From Flavobacterium anhuiense (GTDB taxonomy: Bacteria; Bacteroidota; Bacteroidia; Flavobacteriales; Flavobacteriaceae), in NCBI RefSeq assembly GCF_900101855.1, contig NZ_FMVC01000001.1, forward strand, positions 709,965-773,964: a DNA stretch of 64,000 nt, written 5' to 3'. The position numbers and the translations under genes were made by a program. Every line of letters begins with the position of its first letter. The stretch's first letter is position 1. A model generated the notes under the pieces. The model saw only the letters and a list, made by a program, of their open reading frames with translations. It did no database searches and was not told the origin of the DNA. Shown in pieces: positions 32,481 to 47,400 of the stretch.

Positions 32481-35400
32481 ATGAAGAAACCTACTACTTT
32501 AAAATTAGTTTTAGCTGTATTGCTTTGTATTCAAAGTTTTGTTATTCACGCTCAAAAGAACTTTACCCCTCGTTTCGATACGAGTTTAAAAGGTGATATG
32601 CTTTTGATCGGTAATAATATTTTGAATAGAGATAACAATAGGGATGGCGAAAGAGCAAATGACGCGTACAATGTCTATAATCGGAATAATAATGACCTTC
32701 AGATGTATTATGTTGATGTTGATAATGACAACAGTACATTTAGTTCTAGTTCTGCTACGTTAAGTATTCCTAGCGGAAGCAGGGAATGTTATAAAATTGT
32801 CTACGCAGGACTTTATTGGGCAGGTATTTACAGCCAAGGATCTATAGATAATAAAACGGTTAATAGAAGTAATTTAGGTTCTATTAAAATTAAGCTTCCT
32901 AATCAGGCAGCTTATACTGATATCAGTGGGCAGTTAATTTATGATTATTATCCTTCTAATTCAAATGGTTCTCAAATACCTTATGCTTACTATTATGATT
33001 TAACTTCATTAGTACAAGGTTTGGCAAATCCTGAGGGAGAGTATACTGTAGCAAATATTATTTCAGCACAAGGGAACATTAATGGAGGTTTTTCTGCAGG
33101 ATGGAATTTATTTGTGGTATATGAGGATCCAAAATCTTCAGCTAAATATATTACTACTTTTGATGGTTTCAGATGGATTCAGGCAAATAGCAATGCTGTT
33201 ACCTATACTATTTCTGGGTTTAAAACGATTCCGACAGGAACTGTAAAAGCAAAATTAGCATTCGCAGCTTTAGAAGGAGACGTTAACTTACCAGGTGATA
33301 GGTATTCTATAAATAATACCGATATTTCTACAGCAGAACGTCCGGTAGATAACTTTTTTAACAGTACTATTAACGATACTAATGGACCGTTTACAAATAG
33401 AAATCCGGCCAGTGGAAATACTTTAGGTTTTGAGGCAGGTATTTTGAATGTTCCGAACCCAGCGAATAGACAAAATCCAGGAGGAAGTGTCATTAAAAAT
33501 AATGATACCTCTGCGACATTAAAACTTACCACAAGTGGGGATGGTTACGGATTGTTTTTTAATGCTTTTAACGTTGAGATTATCGAACCAAAGATTGTCT
33601 TAACCAAAATTGTAAAGAATGCGCAAGGAGTTAATATTGGTGGGCAAAACGTAACATTAGGCCAGCAATTGAATTATGAAATTGGTTTTAAGAATACAGG
33701 AAATGATAATGCTACTTCGTTTACCATTAGAGACCAATTGCCTATAAATATTATTTTTAATTATCCTGCAGATATTGTTTCATTACCATCAGGAGTAACT
33801 GTTCAAAGCTACAATGCAGCTACAAGAAATATTGTTTTTAAGGTTGATAATAATGTGGTTAAAGTTGGAGATCCTGAGAAAGTGATTAGCTTTAAAGTTC
33901 AGGTTGTTCCAGATTGTCATATGTTGAGCGAGGCTTGTTCTAATAGTATTGACAACTCTGCATATGCAACTTACAAAGGAACACAAAATACAGCTTTTAC
34001 AATTTCTGATGATCCGAGCGTTAATACGAATACAGGATGTATCTTAATTCCAAAAGCAACTAACTTTTTAGTAGGAGTTGATGGATGTAAATATACCGAC
34101 AATGTAACACTTTGCGGTGAAAGCATTAACTTGACTGCAGCAAACGGTTATACTGATTATACATGGTACAGTGATGAAGCCCGCACACAACTGATAGGAA
34201 AAGGACAAACACTAAATGTAAAAAATCCTGGTACCTATTACGTGTACAATTTGGCAGCAGCTCCTTGTAGATCAATTTATCAATCATTTGTTGTTACTAG
34301 ATTTGGTACTACGGTAGAAAATCCTGTAATACCTTTTGCAGATCAGGTAGTAATATGTTCTAACGATGGAAAAAAACTTCCTAATATCTTTTTATGTGGA
34401 GGAAATGCTTCTAGAGCAATTACATTAAATATTTCAGATGCAAATAGTATTGTTTGGGAAAAATTAAATGAATCAAGTTGTACGGCAGTTACAAATCAAA
34501 ATTGTGCTAATGAAAGCACTTCTTGTACTTGGACTCGTCTTAAAACAGGATCAAGTTATACTGCAAACCAAGCGGGACAATTTCGCGTAACGTTAAATTA
34601 TGCGGGAGGATGTTTCAACCGTTTCTACTTTAATGTATATAGCAACTCTTTAACTCCAACAGAAACTCATAAAGATATTATCTGTGGAGCTCCAGGAAGC
34701 ATTACAATCGGAGGTGTTCCTGCAGGATACGAATATGCTATTAGCACAGATCCAAATGGAACTCCAGGTGCTTATCAGACTAGTAATATATTTCCGATTA
34801 CAAGTCCAAATTCTTATACCGTTCACATTAGACAAATTGGTGTGACAACTAACCCTTGTATTTTTACTGTTCCAGGTATTTTAATTAGAAGTAGAGATCT
34901 TAGTATTTCAACGACTGTAACGCAACCAACATGTAAAAATGATAAAGGAAGCATCAAAGTTGGGGCACAAAATATCGATCCTCAATATTACTATTATATT
35001 TATACTAGCGGTGGAACTTTAGTTAATAGTTTCGGTCCAACTTCAAATTCAGATTATACATTTGCAAATTTATCATCTGGAGATTATAGAGTCAGAGTTA
35101 CTAATGGAGCAGTTGGATCTACTCCAGCTCCATCTTGTGATAAAACTGTTGATGTAACAATAAATCCAGTTCCAGCAGGTTTAAATCCAACAGCGGCCTT
35201 AACGGTTCCATTAACAGCGTGCTCAAATGGTAAAATTGTTGTTACTACAACAGGTGGAACTGCGCCATATTACCATTTTATAAATGGTTCTTCTACATTC
35301 CAATTATCAAATGAAATTGCCGTAACTGGTCCAGGTACATATGATATTAGAGTAGTTGATGCAAACAACTGTAGCGGAACAACATCTATTACAGTAAATG

Positions 35401-38400
35401 CAAATCCAAAACCTACTTATACTGTTACAGCAACTGAAATTAACTGTAGCGGTGGCACTTCGCAAATAAATGTAAATGTTACTAATGCTAATGGATATAC
35501 TTTACAATATAGTATAGATAATGGTGCAACATTTAGTAATAATCCAGTATTTCCAAATGTTACTGCAGGTACTTACAATGTTGTTGTACGTTATACAATG
35601 TCAGGCGTAACTTGTACTGACCCAGCAACTCCAATTACAATTACTCAACCAGCAAATGCTTTATCTGCATCAGCGGGTGTTTCTGAATTAGCAGGATGTG
35701 ACCCTTCTGGAAACGGATTTGGTAAAGTAAGAATTACTAACCCACAAGGAGGAACACCTCCATATACTTATAGCTTTGACGGTGGTGCAAATTATGGATC
35801 TTCAAATGAAGCCTATGTTGCTCCAGGAACCTATACTCTTTATATTAAAGATGCAAAAGGTTGTATCTTCAGCATGCCTGGCGTGGTTTTAGATCCAAGA
35901 CCTACTGACCCAACAATTTCTGTTGCCCCACCAGTTTTCAACTGTAACGGAACAGCAACTAGTACAGTTACTGTAACAAGTGGTGGAGGTAATAACTATG
36001 CTTATGAGTACTATTTAGATAATGTAAAGAATACAAATACACCATCTAATGTATTTGTTAACGTTCCATCTGGCCCTCATACAATTTCAGTAAGATATAA
36101 TTTAACTTCAGTACCAACTTATAGTAATTTATTATTAGAAGATTTTGGTTCTGGTGGTACAACTACTACTCCTGGTATTGCTTCAGCATACTGTTTCAAT
36201 GACCAGAGAGTTAATCCTCCCTATACTTGTTCATTAAATGGAACACCAACAAGATCTGTAGAAGATAACCAATATTCTGTGACAAGTTTCTTCTGGAGAA
36301 ACGATAATGCTTGGTACCACTTTAAAGATCATACTACTAATGGTGCAGATGCAAATGGAAGATATTTATTAGTAAATATTGGTGGTGCTGCAGGAAATTA
36401 CGGTGTTCTTTATAGTAAACCAATTATTGATGTTATTCCAAACCAACCTGTAATGGTTTCTCTTTATGTAGGAAACTTATTGAATACAGGCGTAAATGGT
36501 GCTGCTCCAATTGTTAGATTTGAGTTAGTTAATGCAGCAGGACAGGTTGTGGCTACTGAAGACACAGGTAAAATCGCTGAGGCAGCAAACGATCCTAATA
36601 GAACAAAATGGGTACCGATTAATATTTCATTAAATCCAGGTCCTCATACTAATCTAACATTCAGAATTCGTTCTGGAAGTATTGAATACGGTGGAAATGA
36701 CATTGTAATTGATGATATTTGGGTTCGCCAAATTCCAAAGTCATGTATTACTCAAAAAGATTTCCCAATTGTAATTGATAGTAATAAAGCTTTTACAGTA
36801 TCTGAGCCTGTTATTGATAATTTATCATGTAGTAATAGTTCAGATGGACGTATCTCTATTGACGTTGCAAATTTCAATACAACTACAGGATACAAGTACT
36901 CTTTAAATAATGGTACAACTTGGAATACAGCTACAGTTTCTCCTCTTGTAATTACAGGATTAACTGCTGGCACCTATAGAATTATTGTGAAAAGTGATGA
37001 TGCTGGAACATGTTCAAGCTCTTTCACTAAAACAATTACAGCTCCAGTTGCTCTTACAACTACTGCAAACGTAACAGTTCAGCCAACTTGTACTATGGGG
37101 GCTTCGATTACTGCTACAGCAAGTGGTGGAACTCCAAATTATAAATATGAGCTTCGTCGTACTGATGGAACTGTTGTAGTTGGTTTCCAAAATAATAATG
37201 TATTTACAAATGTAGCTACAGGTAATTACGTGGTTGTAGTACAAGATGCAAGTTCTTGTTCTTCTCCAGCTTCAAGTGTTGTGTCTGTTGTCGCTCCGCA
37301 AATTCCTACAGCAACATTAGCAAGTAGTTCAGATTTGTGTTATGATACAACTAATCGTGCAACTCTAGTAGTAACGGCTTCTGGTGGCAAAACACCTTAT
37401 TCATATAGTTTAGATGGAGCGCCAGGTCAGCTTTCGAATACGTTCACAAATGTTGGCCCTGGAACACACTCAATTGTTGTAACAGATGCTAATGGTTGTA
37501 CAGCTCCTGCAATTTCTAATATTGTTATTGCTAACCAATTAAAAGCAGAAGGAAATATTACTAAACCATTAGATTGTATTACAAATAATGCAGAAATAAC
37601 AATTACAGTTACTGGCGGTACAAGTCCATACACTTATGCTGTAGCAGTAAACGGAAGTGCTACTTATACAACTATTCCATCAAATGTTTATACAGCATCT
37701 TCTGCAGGAAGTTATGTATTTAGAGTAACAGACTCAAAAGGATGTATTGTATTTACTGATGCAGTTGTAGTAGATCCTATTGCAAATCCTACAGTTACCG
37801 TTTACTCAACCCAAATTACATGTAATGGTTTGACAAATGGTAGTGTACAATTAGTAGGTGTTGGCGGTTCAGGTGGATATCAATACAACTTTAATAATGC
37901 AGGTTGGTCATCAACATCTTTATATACTAGTTTAAGCCCAAATATTGATTATACCTATTTGGTTAGAGATAGTAAAGGTTGTACTTCTGCTATTGGTACA
38001 ATAAGATTAACTCAGCCAACTGCTTTATCAGGAACAATAAGCGCTACAGAACTTCAGTGTAATGGTACAGGTACTACACCTGCAGTTGTTACTGTTAATG
38101 GTGCTGGAGGAACAGGTGCTTATACTTATAGTTTCAATGGTACAACCAATTTTACCAGTACAAATACATTTTCTATTTCTACAGGAGGTGTGGTTACAGC
38201 ATATATTAGAGATGCCAATAATTGTCAATTCGGACCATTATCAGTAACAATTAATAACTTAGACAGAATTACAGGCATTACCATAACAGATAGTGGATAC
38301 GATTGTTCTACAACTCCTCCTGGAGGTCACGTAAACATTGCCGCAGTAAAAACAGATATTTCTGCTCCAATTCGTTTTCAGATAATTTCAGGACCTGCTG

Positions 38401-41400
38401 GATATAATAGTGCTTCAAATTCTGATGGTGAATTTAAATCGTTAGCACCTGGTAATTATGTTTTTCAAGCAACAGATATTAAATCTGGCTGTTCTTTCAC
38501 AGTGCCTTACACTGTAAAAGGGGCTCCAGATATCGTAGCTACTGGTTCAGCTTTAACTAATATTCAATGTTATGGAGGAACAGGAACGCTTCAGTTTATA
38601 GTAAACGGCGTTAAAAATAGAGGTTATGATTATGTTATAACAAATGGTGGAGGAACAATTATTCAAGAACAAAAGAATGTTTCTGAAACAACGACAGTAA
38701 TAAACGTTACTGCTCCTCAGCCAGCAGGTACATATACAATTACAGCAATAGATAGATTAACAAAATGCCAGTCTACATTCTCGGTTACACTAGCTCAGCC
38801 AAGTTCGTTGGTTAGTTTTACTGCAACCGCATCTAATATAAACTGTAACAATGATAATTCGCAAATAACAGTTACTGCGACAGGCGGTACTCCAAACTAT
38901 ACTTACGCTTTCGCGAAAAGCCCATCAACGGTACCATCATCAGCTTATGGGAATAGTGCTATTTTAACAGTAGATACAAATTCTGGAGCTGATTTAGTAT
39001 GGGATGTTTATGTTAAAGATAATAATGGTTGTACTGCAAAAAGAACTATTTCAGTTCTGCCTGAAAATGTACCAACAATTGATACGCCTGCATCACAATG
39101 TTATACAGGTTCACCAATTAATATTACAATAACAGGTACATATGTCGGAACTCCAACTTTCAGTAAAGATGGAATTTTCTACCAGCAGTCTCCTAATTTT
39201 AGCTTAACTCCTGGAACTTACACTTTACATTTAAGAGATGGTTTTGGTTGTGATGCTCAAACTACTTATGTTGTAGCTCCTCAGTTAACTATTACTCCGA
39301 CAATCGTACCAGATGTTACTTGTACGCCAAATACAACAATAAGCTTAGCATCTTCTGGTGGTACTGGAACTCGTAGTTATCAGGTTTCATTTAATGGAGG
39401 TGGGTACGCTGCAACTACAAGTCCTTATGTAGCAACAGCTGCTGGTACTTATAAATTTAGAGTAAGTGATTCTGCAAATCCAGTTTGTTATGCAGAAACA
39501 GCAGACATTACAGTTACATTAAAACCAACTACATTAACAATTACAACTGCTAAAGTCGACGTTTTATGTAATGGAAATAATACAGGATCAATTACTATTA
39601 CACCAACATCAGGAAAAGCTCCTTATACTTATAGTGTAACAAGAGGTGGAACTCCAGTTTCAACTACAGCTACAACTACTGGTTTAACTGCAGGAACTTA
39701 TGATATCTTAGTTACAGATGCTTTAGGCTGTACTAATGCTACAACTTCGGTTACAATTTCTCAGCCAACAGTATTAGATACAAATGGTACTGCAACAACT
39801 TTCAAGTGTGATACTAATAATGCAAAACAATCTGCAGTAGTAACTATTACTGTTCCAACAACAGGAACAGCTCCATATACGTATAGCTTTAACAATGGAT
39901 CATTTACATCGTCTAATACATTTACAGTTGTAGATAATGGTAATAATCAAACTATCTACTATGCTGTTAAAGATGCAAATGGATGTATAATGCCAACAAA
40001 ATCTATTGTTGTAAACAAGCTTAACCCTCCAGTAATTGCTTCTGTTAATGCGAGCCTAATTTATTGTGCTCCTGTTGCTAGTACTACAAGTACAGCAACA
40101 ATTACAGTTACAGCTGGAACAGGTATTGCACCATTTGTATACGAAATTGTTTCTGGCCCAACTTCGGCGCCATCAAACGGAACAGGTTCATTTAGTAATT
40201 TAACACCTGGAAATTATGTATTCAAAGTAACAGATGCTAGCGGATGTTACGATACTTTCCCATTAAATATTGCTCCAGCAAAACTTATGATTGCTTCAGC
40301 AACTAAATTAAATGATGTGTACTGTAACGGTGATTCAACAGGATCAATCCGTTATAATGTAAGCGGATTTACAGGTACTTATAGCTATTCATTAAATAGT
40401 GGAACGCCAGTTACGGGTCAAACAGCTCCTGTATTTACAATTTCTAATTTAGCTCCAGGAACATATACAGTTGTATTTACAGATGAGACTACACGTTGTG
40501 ATGTTACAACAGCTACTATTACAATTTCTCAGCCAGCTGCGCCACTTTCTGGAACAGTAGCTTATGTTAATGCAAATTGTAATATTCCAACAGCTAAAGT
40601 AACTATTACAGCTGCTGGAGGAACACCTGGATACCAATACTCATTCAGTAATAGCAGTACAGTTCCAGGAACTTACGATACAGCAAATTCAGCTAATCTA
40701 AATCCAGCGCTTACTTGGTTTGCTTGGATTAAAGATTCAAATGAGTGTACGGTAACTTTACCATTAACTTTAGTAACAGACACTGCTCCAAATGTGACTG
40801 CTTCTGTTGCAAATCAATGTACAGCTTCAGGAAATAACTTCCAAATTGTAGCTGTAGGTTCAAACGGAGTTGCTCCGTATACTTATTCGATTAATACAGG
40901 TGTAGCACCAAGTCCAGCAAATACTTTTACAGTATCAGCAGGTACTTATACTATCACTGTAAAAGACGCAAATAACTGTACTAATACAACAACTGTTACA
41001 GTTAATACTGCTATGATAGCTGAGGCTATTTTAACAAAAGACTTAACTTGTTCTTCTCCAACAAATGCTACAATTGCAGTTTCTGTAACTGGTGGCGCTG
41101 CGCCATTTGGTTATAGAGTTAAAGTTGGTGCAGGTGCTTATACTGGTGCGCCGATTGCTTTTGCCGGTACTTCATTTGTTTACACTACATCAACTGCTGG
41201 TGTATACCAATTTGAAATTACCGATGCTAATGGTTGTCCAGTACAAACAAAAACAGCAATAGTAAGCGATTATGTGCCAGTCGGTGTTACTATCGTAAAA
41301 GTTGACCCAACATGTAACGGTTCTACTGATGGTACAATACGTTTTACAAGTCCAGCGGGACAATCGCCATTTCAATATAGTATAGATAATGGAGTTACTT

Positions 41401-44400
41401 TTGGTAATTTAGCTATTTATGGTGGTTTAGCTTCAGGAACTTATAACTATGTTGTAAGAGATGCTAAAGGATGTGAGTACCGTAATAGTATTACATTAAA
41501 TAACCCTCCTCCAATAGCAATGAATATTGTTATTCACGGAATTACTTGTAACTCTACTACTCCAGGTAGCCTTGATGTAAATGTTGCATCTGGCGGAACA
41601 GCTCCTTATGTTTATCATTTGTATAATAATGCAATGACAGAGATTGCTTCTTTCACTGCAAATGCTGCAAATGCTGCAATCGCTCATAATTTCCCAGGAT
41701 TAAATTTTGGTGATTACTATTTAAATGTTGTTGATGCAAATGGGTGTGAATTTAAAAGCGGTAAATTAAGAATTCAACCACCTCCATATCTAACATTAAA
41801 CGGAACGGTAGTTGGTGCTACTTGTGCTGACGGTATTTCTGTAGAAGTTGGTGTATTTGGTGGAACAGGTGTTGCTCCATTTACATATACAATTTATGGT
41901 GTAGGAACAACTTCTGGTGTAACTCCTGCAACTTCTTATACATTTACACACTTAGATCAGAATACAAATTACGTTTTTGAAGTTGTGGATGCTAATGGAT
42001 GTCCATCTTACTATGAGATGAAAACTCCAAAAATCTCTAATCTTGAGATTAATCCTTTAACTACTACTAATGTAACATGTAATGGTGCTGCTAATGGAAT
42101 TATTAATTTCACTGTATCTAACTATAATGCGACAAGATTAGATTTTGAAGTTAGAGATAACTTAACAAATTTAGCAATTGTACCACCAGTTAACGGATCA
42201 GCTACTGGTTTAACAGGTGCAGCGTATAACGGAACTCTTACAGGATTAAAACCAGGAAATTATTCTCTTTATGTTAAAGAGTTTGATGGAACATTATGTT
42301 CTACTACTGAAGTTTTCCAAATTACACAGCCAGCTCAACCGCTTGACGCAAGTATAGCAGGTAATGTTAATGCAAACTGTGATGATCCAGCTCAAGTAAC
42401 TGTTAAAGTTACTGGTGGTACAGGACCTTATACATTTGCTTCAGCAGTTGCTCCAGCTACTCCATCAGTTTTTGCTGCTGGAAATGTATTAAGTTTAGAT
42501 CCAGGGCCAACAGGTGCAAATGTAAACTGGAATATTATTGTTAAAGATGCTCAAGATTGTGAATTCCCTTTAAACGTAACAATTGCTAAAGATCCAAGCC
42601 CAGAAATTAGCTTAAGTGTAGCTAATAACTGTGCGGCTGAAGGTGCTTTTGGAGTTGTTGTTACTGAAACTGCTGCGGGAGTAGGATCTTATTCAATTAA
42701 AGTGGATACTGGAGTATTTGTAAGCATTCCAGGGTTGCCATATACAGTTACTAATTTAAGTTCAGGATCTCATACAATTACCATTAAAGATGGAAATGAT
42801 TGTACAGATACTGAGACCATCAATATTAATGCGCCATTAAAATTAACTCCAGCAATTACAGCATTGCCAAGTTGTGTGGTTAACAATGGTGTGGTTACGT
42901 TAACTCCATCTGGAGGAACGAACTCTTATAGCTATAGTATTACGCCAATGCATCCAAGTATTGTAATTTCAGGAAATACAATTTCTGGACTTAGAGCAGA
43001 TACTTATACTATTACAATGACCGATAACGGAAATCTTTGTACTACAACAGCAGAAGTAACTTTACCAGCAGGTACGCCTGTAACATTTGATGCTGTTGTA
43101 ACTGATGTTTCTTGTTTTAACGGAACTAATGGAAAAATTGAAGTTAATTTATTGCCTTCAAATGATAATCCAACTTATACATATGCAATTTCGCCAATTC
43201 CAGTAGGATATGTACAAACAGGCAATGTATTCTCTAATCTTCCAGCAGGAGTATACGATATTACAGTTACATCTGGCAGAGATTGTACTTTAACAAAACC
43301 GTATACTGTTGGTCAGCCAGCAATTTTAGATGCTACTCCTGCAATTACAGCTTATGGATGTAATGCAAGCAATGCTGCCCAGCCTGCGGTTGTAACAATT
43401 ACAGCAACTGGAGGAACATCCCCATACAGATTTAATTTTGATGGAGGTGCAACATACTATACTGATAACACAACTCAGGTACCAGTTAGTACATCTGCTC
43501 AAACAGTAAATTATTATGTTATAGATGCTAATGGATGTCAATTTAATGGTAGCGTTGTTGTTCCAGCATATCAACCATTAACTGATATTACATTTGCATT
43601 AACGACAGCCCCAATATGCCCGACAAATGTGGCTGATGTTACTTTGACTGTAACAGGAGGATATACTCCTTATGCGAAATATGAAATTATTTCGCCAATA
43701 ACATTAGATAATGGAAACAATGCAGTTTTCACTGGATTAGCTCCTAATACTTATTTATTTAAAGTAACTGACAATAATGGTTGTTCAATTGAAAGACCTT
43801 ACAAAGTTGAGCCAGTTATTCCAATTGATATTGTTGCTACATCGTCAACTAATGTGAGTTGTAACACTGCAAACGGAACGGATAATAACGGTACAGCTAC
43901 TTTCATAGTTTCAGATTTTAGCGCAAGCGGAAACTATAATATTGTAGTAACTACTAATCCGGTTGGTTTATCTTACAATGCTCCAACTGTTGCGGCAGAT
44001 GTTATTACATTAACAGGTCTTGAAGCAGGAACTTATACAGTTACTGTTAGTGATATTACAACGACTTGTTCAAAATCTGCAGATGTCACTATTACAATGC
44101 CGGCTCCAATCGCATTTACTGCGACAGCAAGCAAAGTATTCTGTTCTGATGACGAGTCTGAAATAACAGTTACAAATGTTACGGGTGGAACATCAGCTTA
44201 TACTTATGCTGTGGTTAAAACAGGAGATCCTACGCCAACAGTATTTGGAACAAGTTCAGTTTTAACTGTGGATACTAACTTAACAGATCTTTCTTGGGAT
44301 GTTTATGTACAAGATGCAAATCTTTGTATTGCAGGACCAATAACAGTTCCTGTTACATACAATGCAGCTCCAAATCTTAATTTACCAGCTCAACAATGTT

Positions 44401-47400
44401 TTGTTGGTGCAAACTTAACAGTAGATTTAAATGCTTTATCTACAACTTACAATGGTGTAAAATCATTTACAGTTGATGGTTTAGCAATTACAGGAACTAC
44501 AGCTACGTTTACAGCTGTGGGAACTTATAAAATTATTTTAACTGACGATAACGGATGTACAGATGAAGTAGACTATATCGTTCAACCACAATTGATCGCA
44601 AGTGCTTCAGTAACTAAAGATCTATATTGTGCTGCTCCAATTGATGCAACTATTGATGTTGAAATCAGTGGAGGTGTAGGACCTTATACATATCAAATGT
44701 ATCATAATGGAGCTGCTACGGGACCAGTAACAGGTGTTGCCGGAAACTTTACAGCTTCTGTGTCAACAGACGGTGATTACTATTTTGTAATTACAGATAG
44801 TAACGCGCCAGCATGTTCTGTAACAACTACTACTGTAACAGTTAACCCAACAGTAATTCCAACACTTACTGAGTCGCAAATCGATGTAAGCTGTTTCGGG
44901 TTTAATGACGGAAGTTTAACTGTTGTTCCAACAGGTGGTCGTCTTCCTTATACATTTGTATTGACAGGACCAATCGTTAATACGACTGGAGATGCAACAG
45001 GAACTTACACAGGATTGATTGCAGGAACATACACTGTAGTAGCAACTGATTCTAAAAACTGTGCTTCGGCGCCAGCAACATTTGTAATTAGTGAGCCAAC
45101 TGAATTAACAGCTATCCATGCAATTACTCCAAATACAACATGTAGTACAACTACTTCCATAGTTGTAACTGCAACAGGCGGTACTACTGACTATAGATAT
45201 AATTTCAATGGTCAAGGTTATGACACAGCTAATACTTTCTCAGTAGTTAATGATGGATCAATTCCTTCTATAACTTACACTGTGAGAGATGCTAATGGTT
45301 GTGAAACTGCTCCAGTAACAGTACCAATTGTACCACTAAACAAACCGACGGATTTAACATTTAATGCATCTGTTGTAACTTGCCTTGCTACAACTAGTAC
45401 AGTTGATGTAACTGCGACAAATGGTGTAGGGGCTTTAACATTCGAGATTATTTCATTTAACGGAGCTCCAGCAGCTTATGCTCCAGTGAATACTGCAGAT
45501 AATACAGTAGCAGCTACCTTTACAGGTTTAGTTCCTGGAGATTATATGTTCAGAGTAACAGATTCTAACGGATGTACTTACGAAGAATTATTACCAATTG
45601 CACCAGTTACAAATATTGTTGTAAATGGTCAGACTATTGCTGATATGACTTGTAATACAACAAATGACGGTCAAGTAACTTTCACAGTTTCAGATTTTGC
45701 TGGAAGTTATACGTATACAATAGATAAAGATGGTACTAATTTTGTTCCATCAACATCAACAACAGCGACAACCATTCCTTTAACAGGTCTTGCTTTTGGT
45801 CAGTACACGATTAACATTACAGACAATGCAACAGGTTGTACAGCAACTTCAATGGTAGAAGTGAAACAACCAACGGTAGTTACAGTTAATTTAGTAGATA
45901 ATGTAAATGCAAACTGTAAGACAGGAGCAATAGTAACAGTTCAAGCTAGTGGAGGAACTCCAGGTTATGTCTATTCATTCGTTCATGCTGGTGACCCTGC
46001 TGGAGCATTTGACGCATTAGCTACAAGAGAGTTAGATGCAACTGTACCTGCATGGGATGTTTATGCACAAGATGCTAATGGATGTATTTCTTCTCCATAT
46101 AGAGTGAATGTCATTATTGACCCACTTCCATCAGGATTTACAGCAGTAGCTGTATCTCAATGTCCAAGTGCTACAGGAACTTACGATATCGTAATTACAC
46201 CAGGAACAGGTATGGGACCATTCCAATATAGCATTGGTTCAGGATTCCAATCAGGACTTACATTTACGGTAAGTGTTCCTAAAACATATGATCTAACGGT
46301 AAGAGATAAATTCGGATGTGAATTTGTATTCAACGCGGCGGTAACTATTTTAGCACCGTTGGATATTACAAATACTATTGTAGCCCTACCAACTTGTGCT
46401 GATGGAGACGGAAGCGTTAGTGCAACAGCTACTGGTGGTACAGGTAATTATAGTTATACAATTGACGGAACAACTACTGTAACAACTACTCCGGCTATAT
46501 TCGCTGGTTTATCAGTGGGTTCACATACAATTGTGGTGACTGATTTGACAACAACTTGTACAAAAGATGTAACATTTAGATTAGAGCCTGCAACTCTAGT
46601 AACAGGATTTGATGCAACATCTACACCTGTAACTTGTAACGGAGGAAACAACGGTACTATTACAGCTACTTTAGATGCTCCAAGTGCAGGGGTTAATGAT
46701 AATCCAATCTACACTTATACATTAACAGGAACGACTGTTTTAGGAGTTGCTGTAAATAGACCAGCACAACCAGAGAACGTATTCGAAAATCTTGAAGCAG
46801 GAAGCTATACTGTTACAGTTACTTCTGGAAGAGGATGTTCTGATTTTAAACTTGTTCAGGTTATCGAACCGGCATTAATTGTAGTTCCTAACCCAGCAAT
46901 TGCTCAGTACGGATGTACTTCTGATAATACTAGCAATTTTGCAACAATTACAATTAGTGGTGTTACAGGCGGTTCAGGAACTTATATCTACGAATTCATT
47001 AGAAATGGTGCAGTAGTTTATAAAGGTGATAGAAATGTTTACACAGAAACCGATTATTTAGGTGGATCATATACAGTTAATGTTTATGATAATAACGGAT
47101 GTATTGGTTCTAATGCTGGAACGTATGTAATTAATCCATTTATTAGTTTAGATGATATTACAATTAGTGTTACAAATGCAATAACTTGTACAAATAATGA
47201 AGATATTGCTGTTACAGTTGCCACAACTGGAGGAACACCAGCAAATCTGCAATATGCTATTACGGATGCATCTGGAAATGCAGTAGCAGGTAATCCAAAT
47301 AATGCAACGGGTATCTTTACTAATTTATCAATTGGAAATTATATCATAAGTGTAACAAATCTTGATACAAATTGTACAATTAAAGAGGTTCACTACGTTA

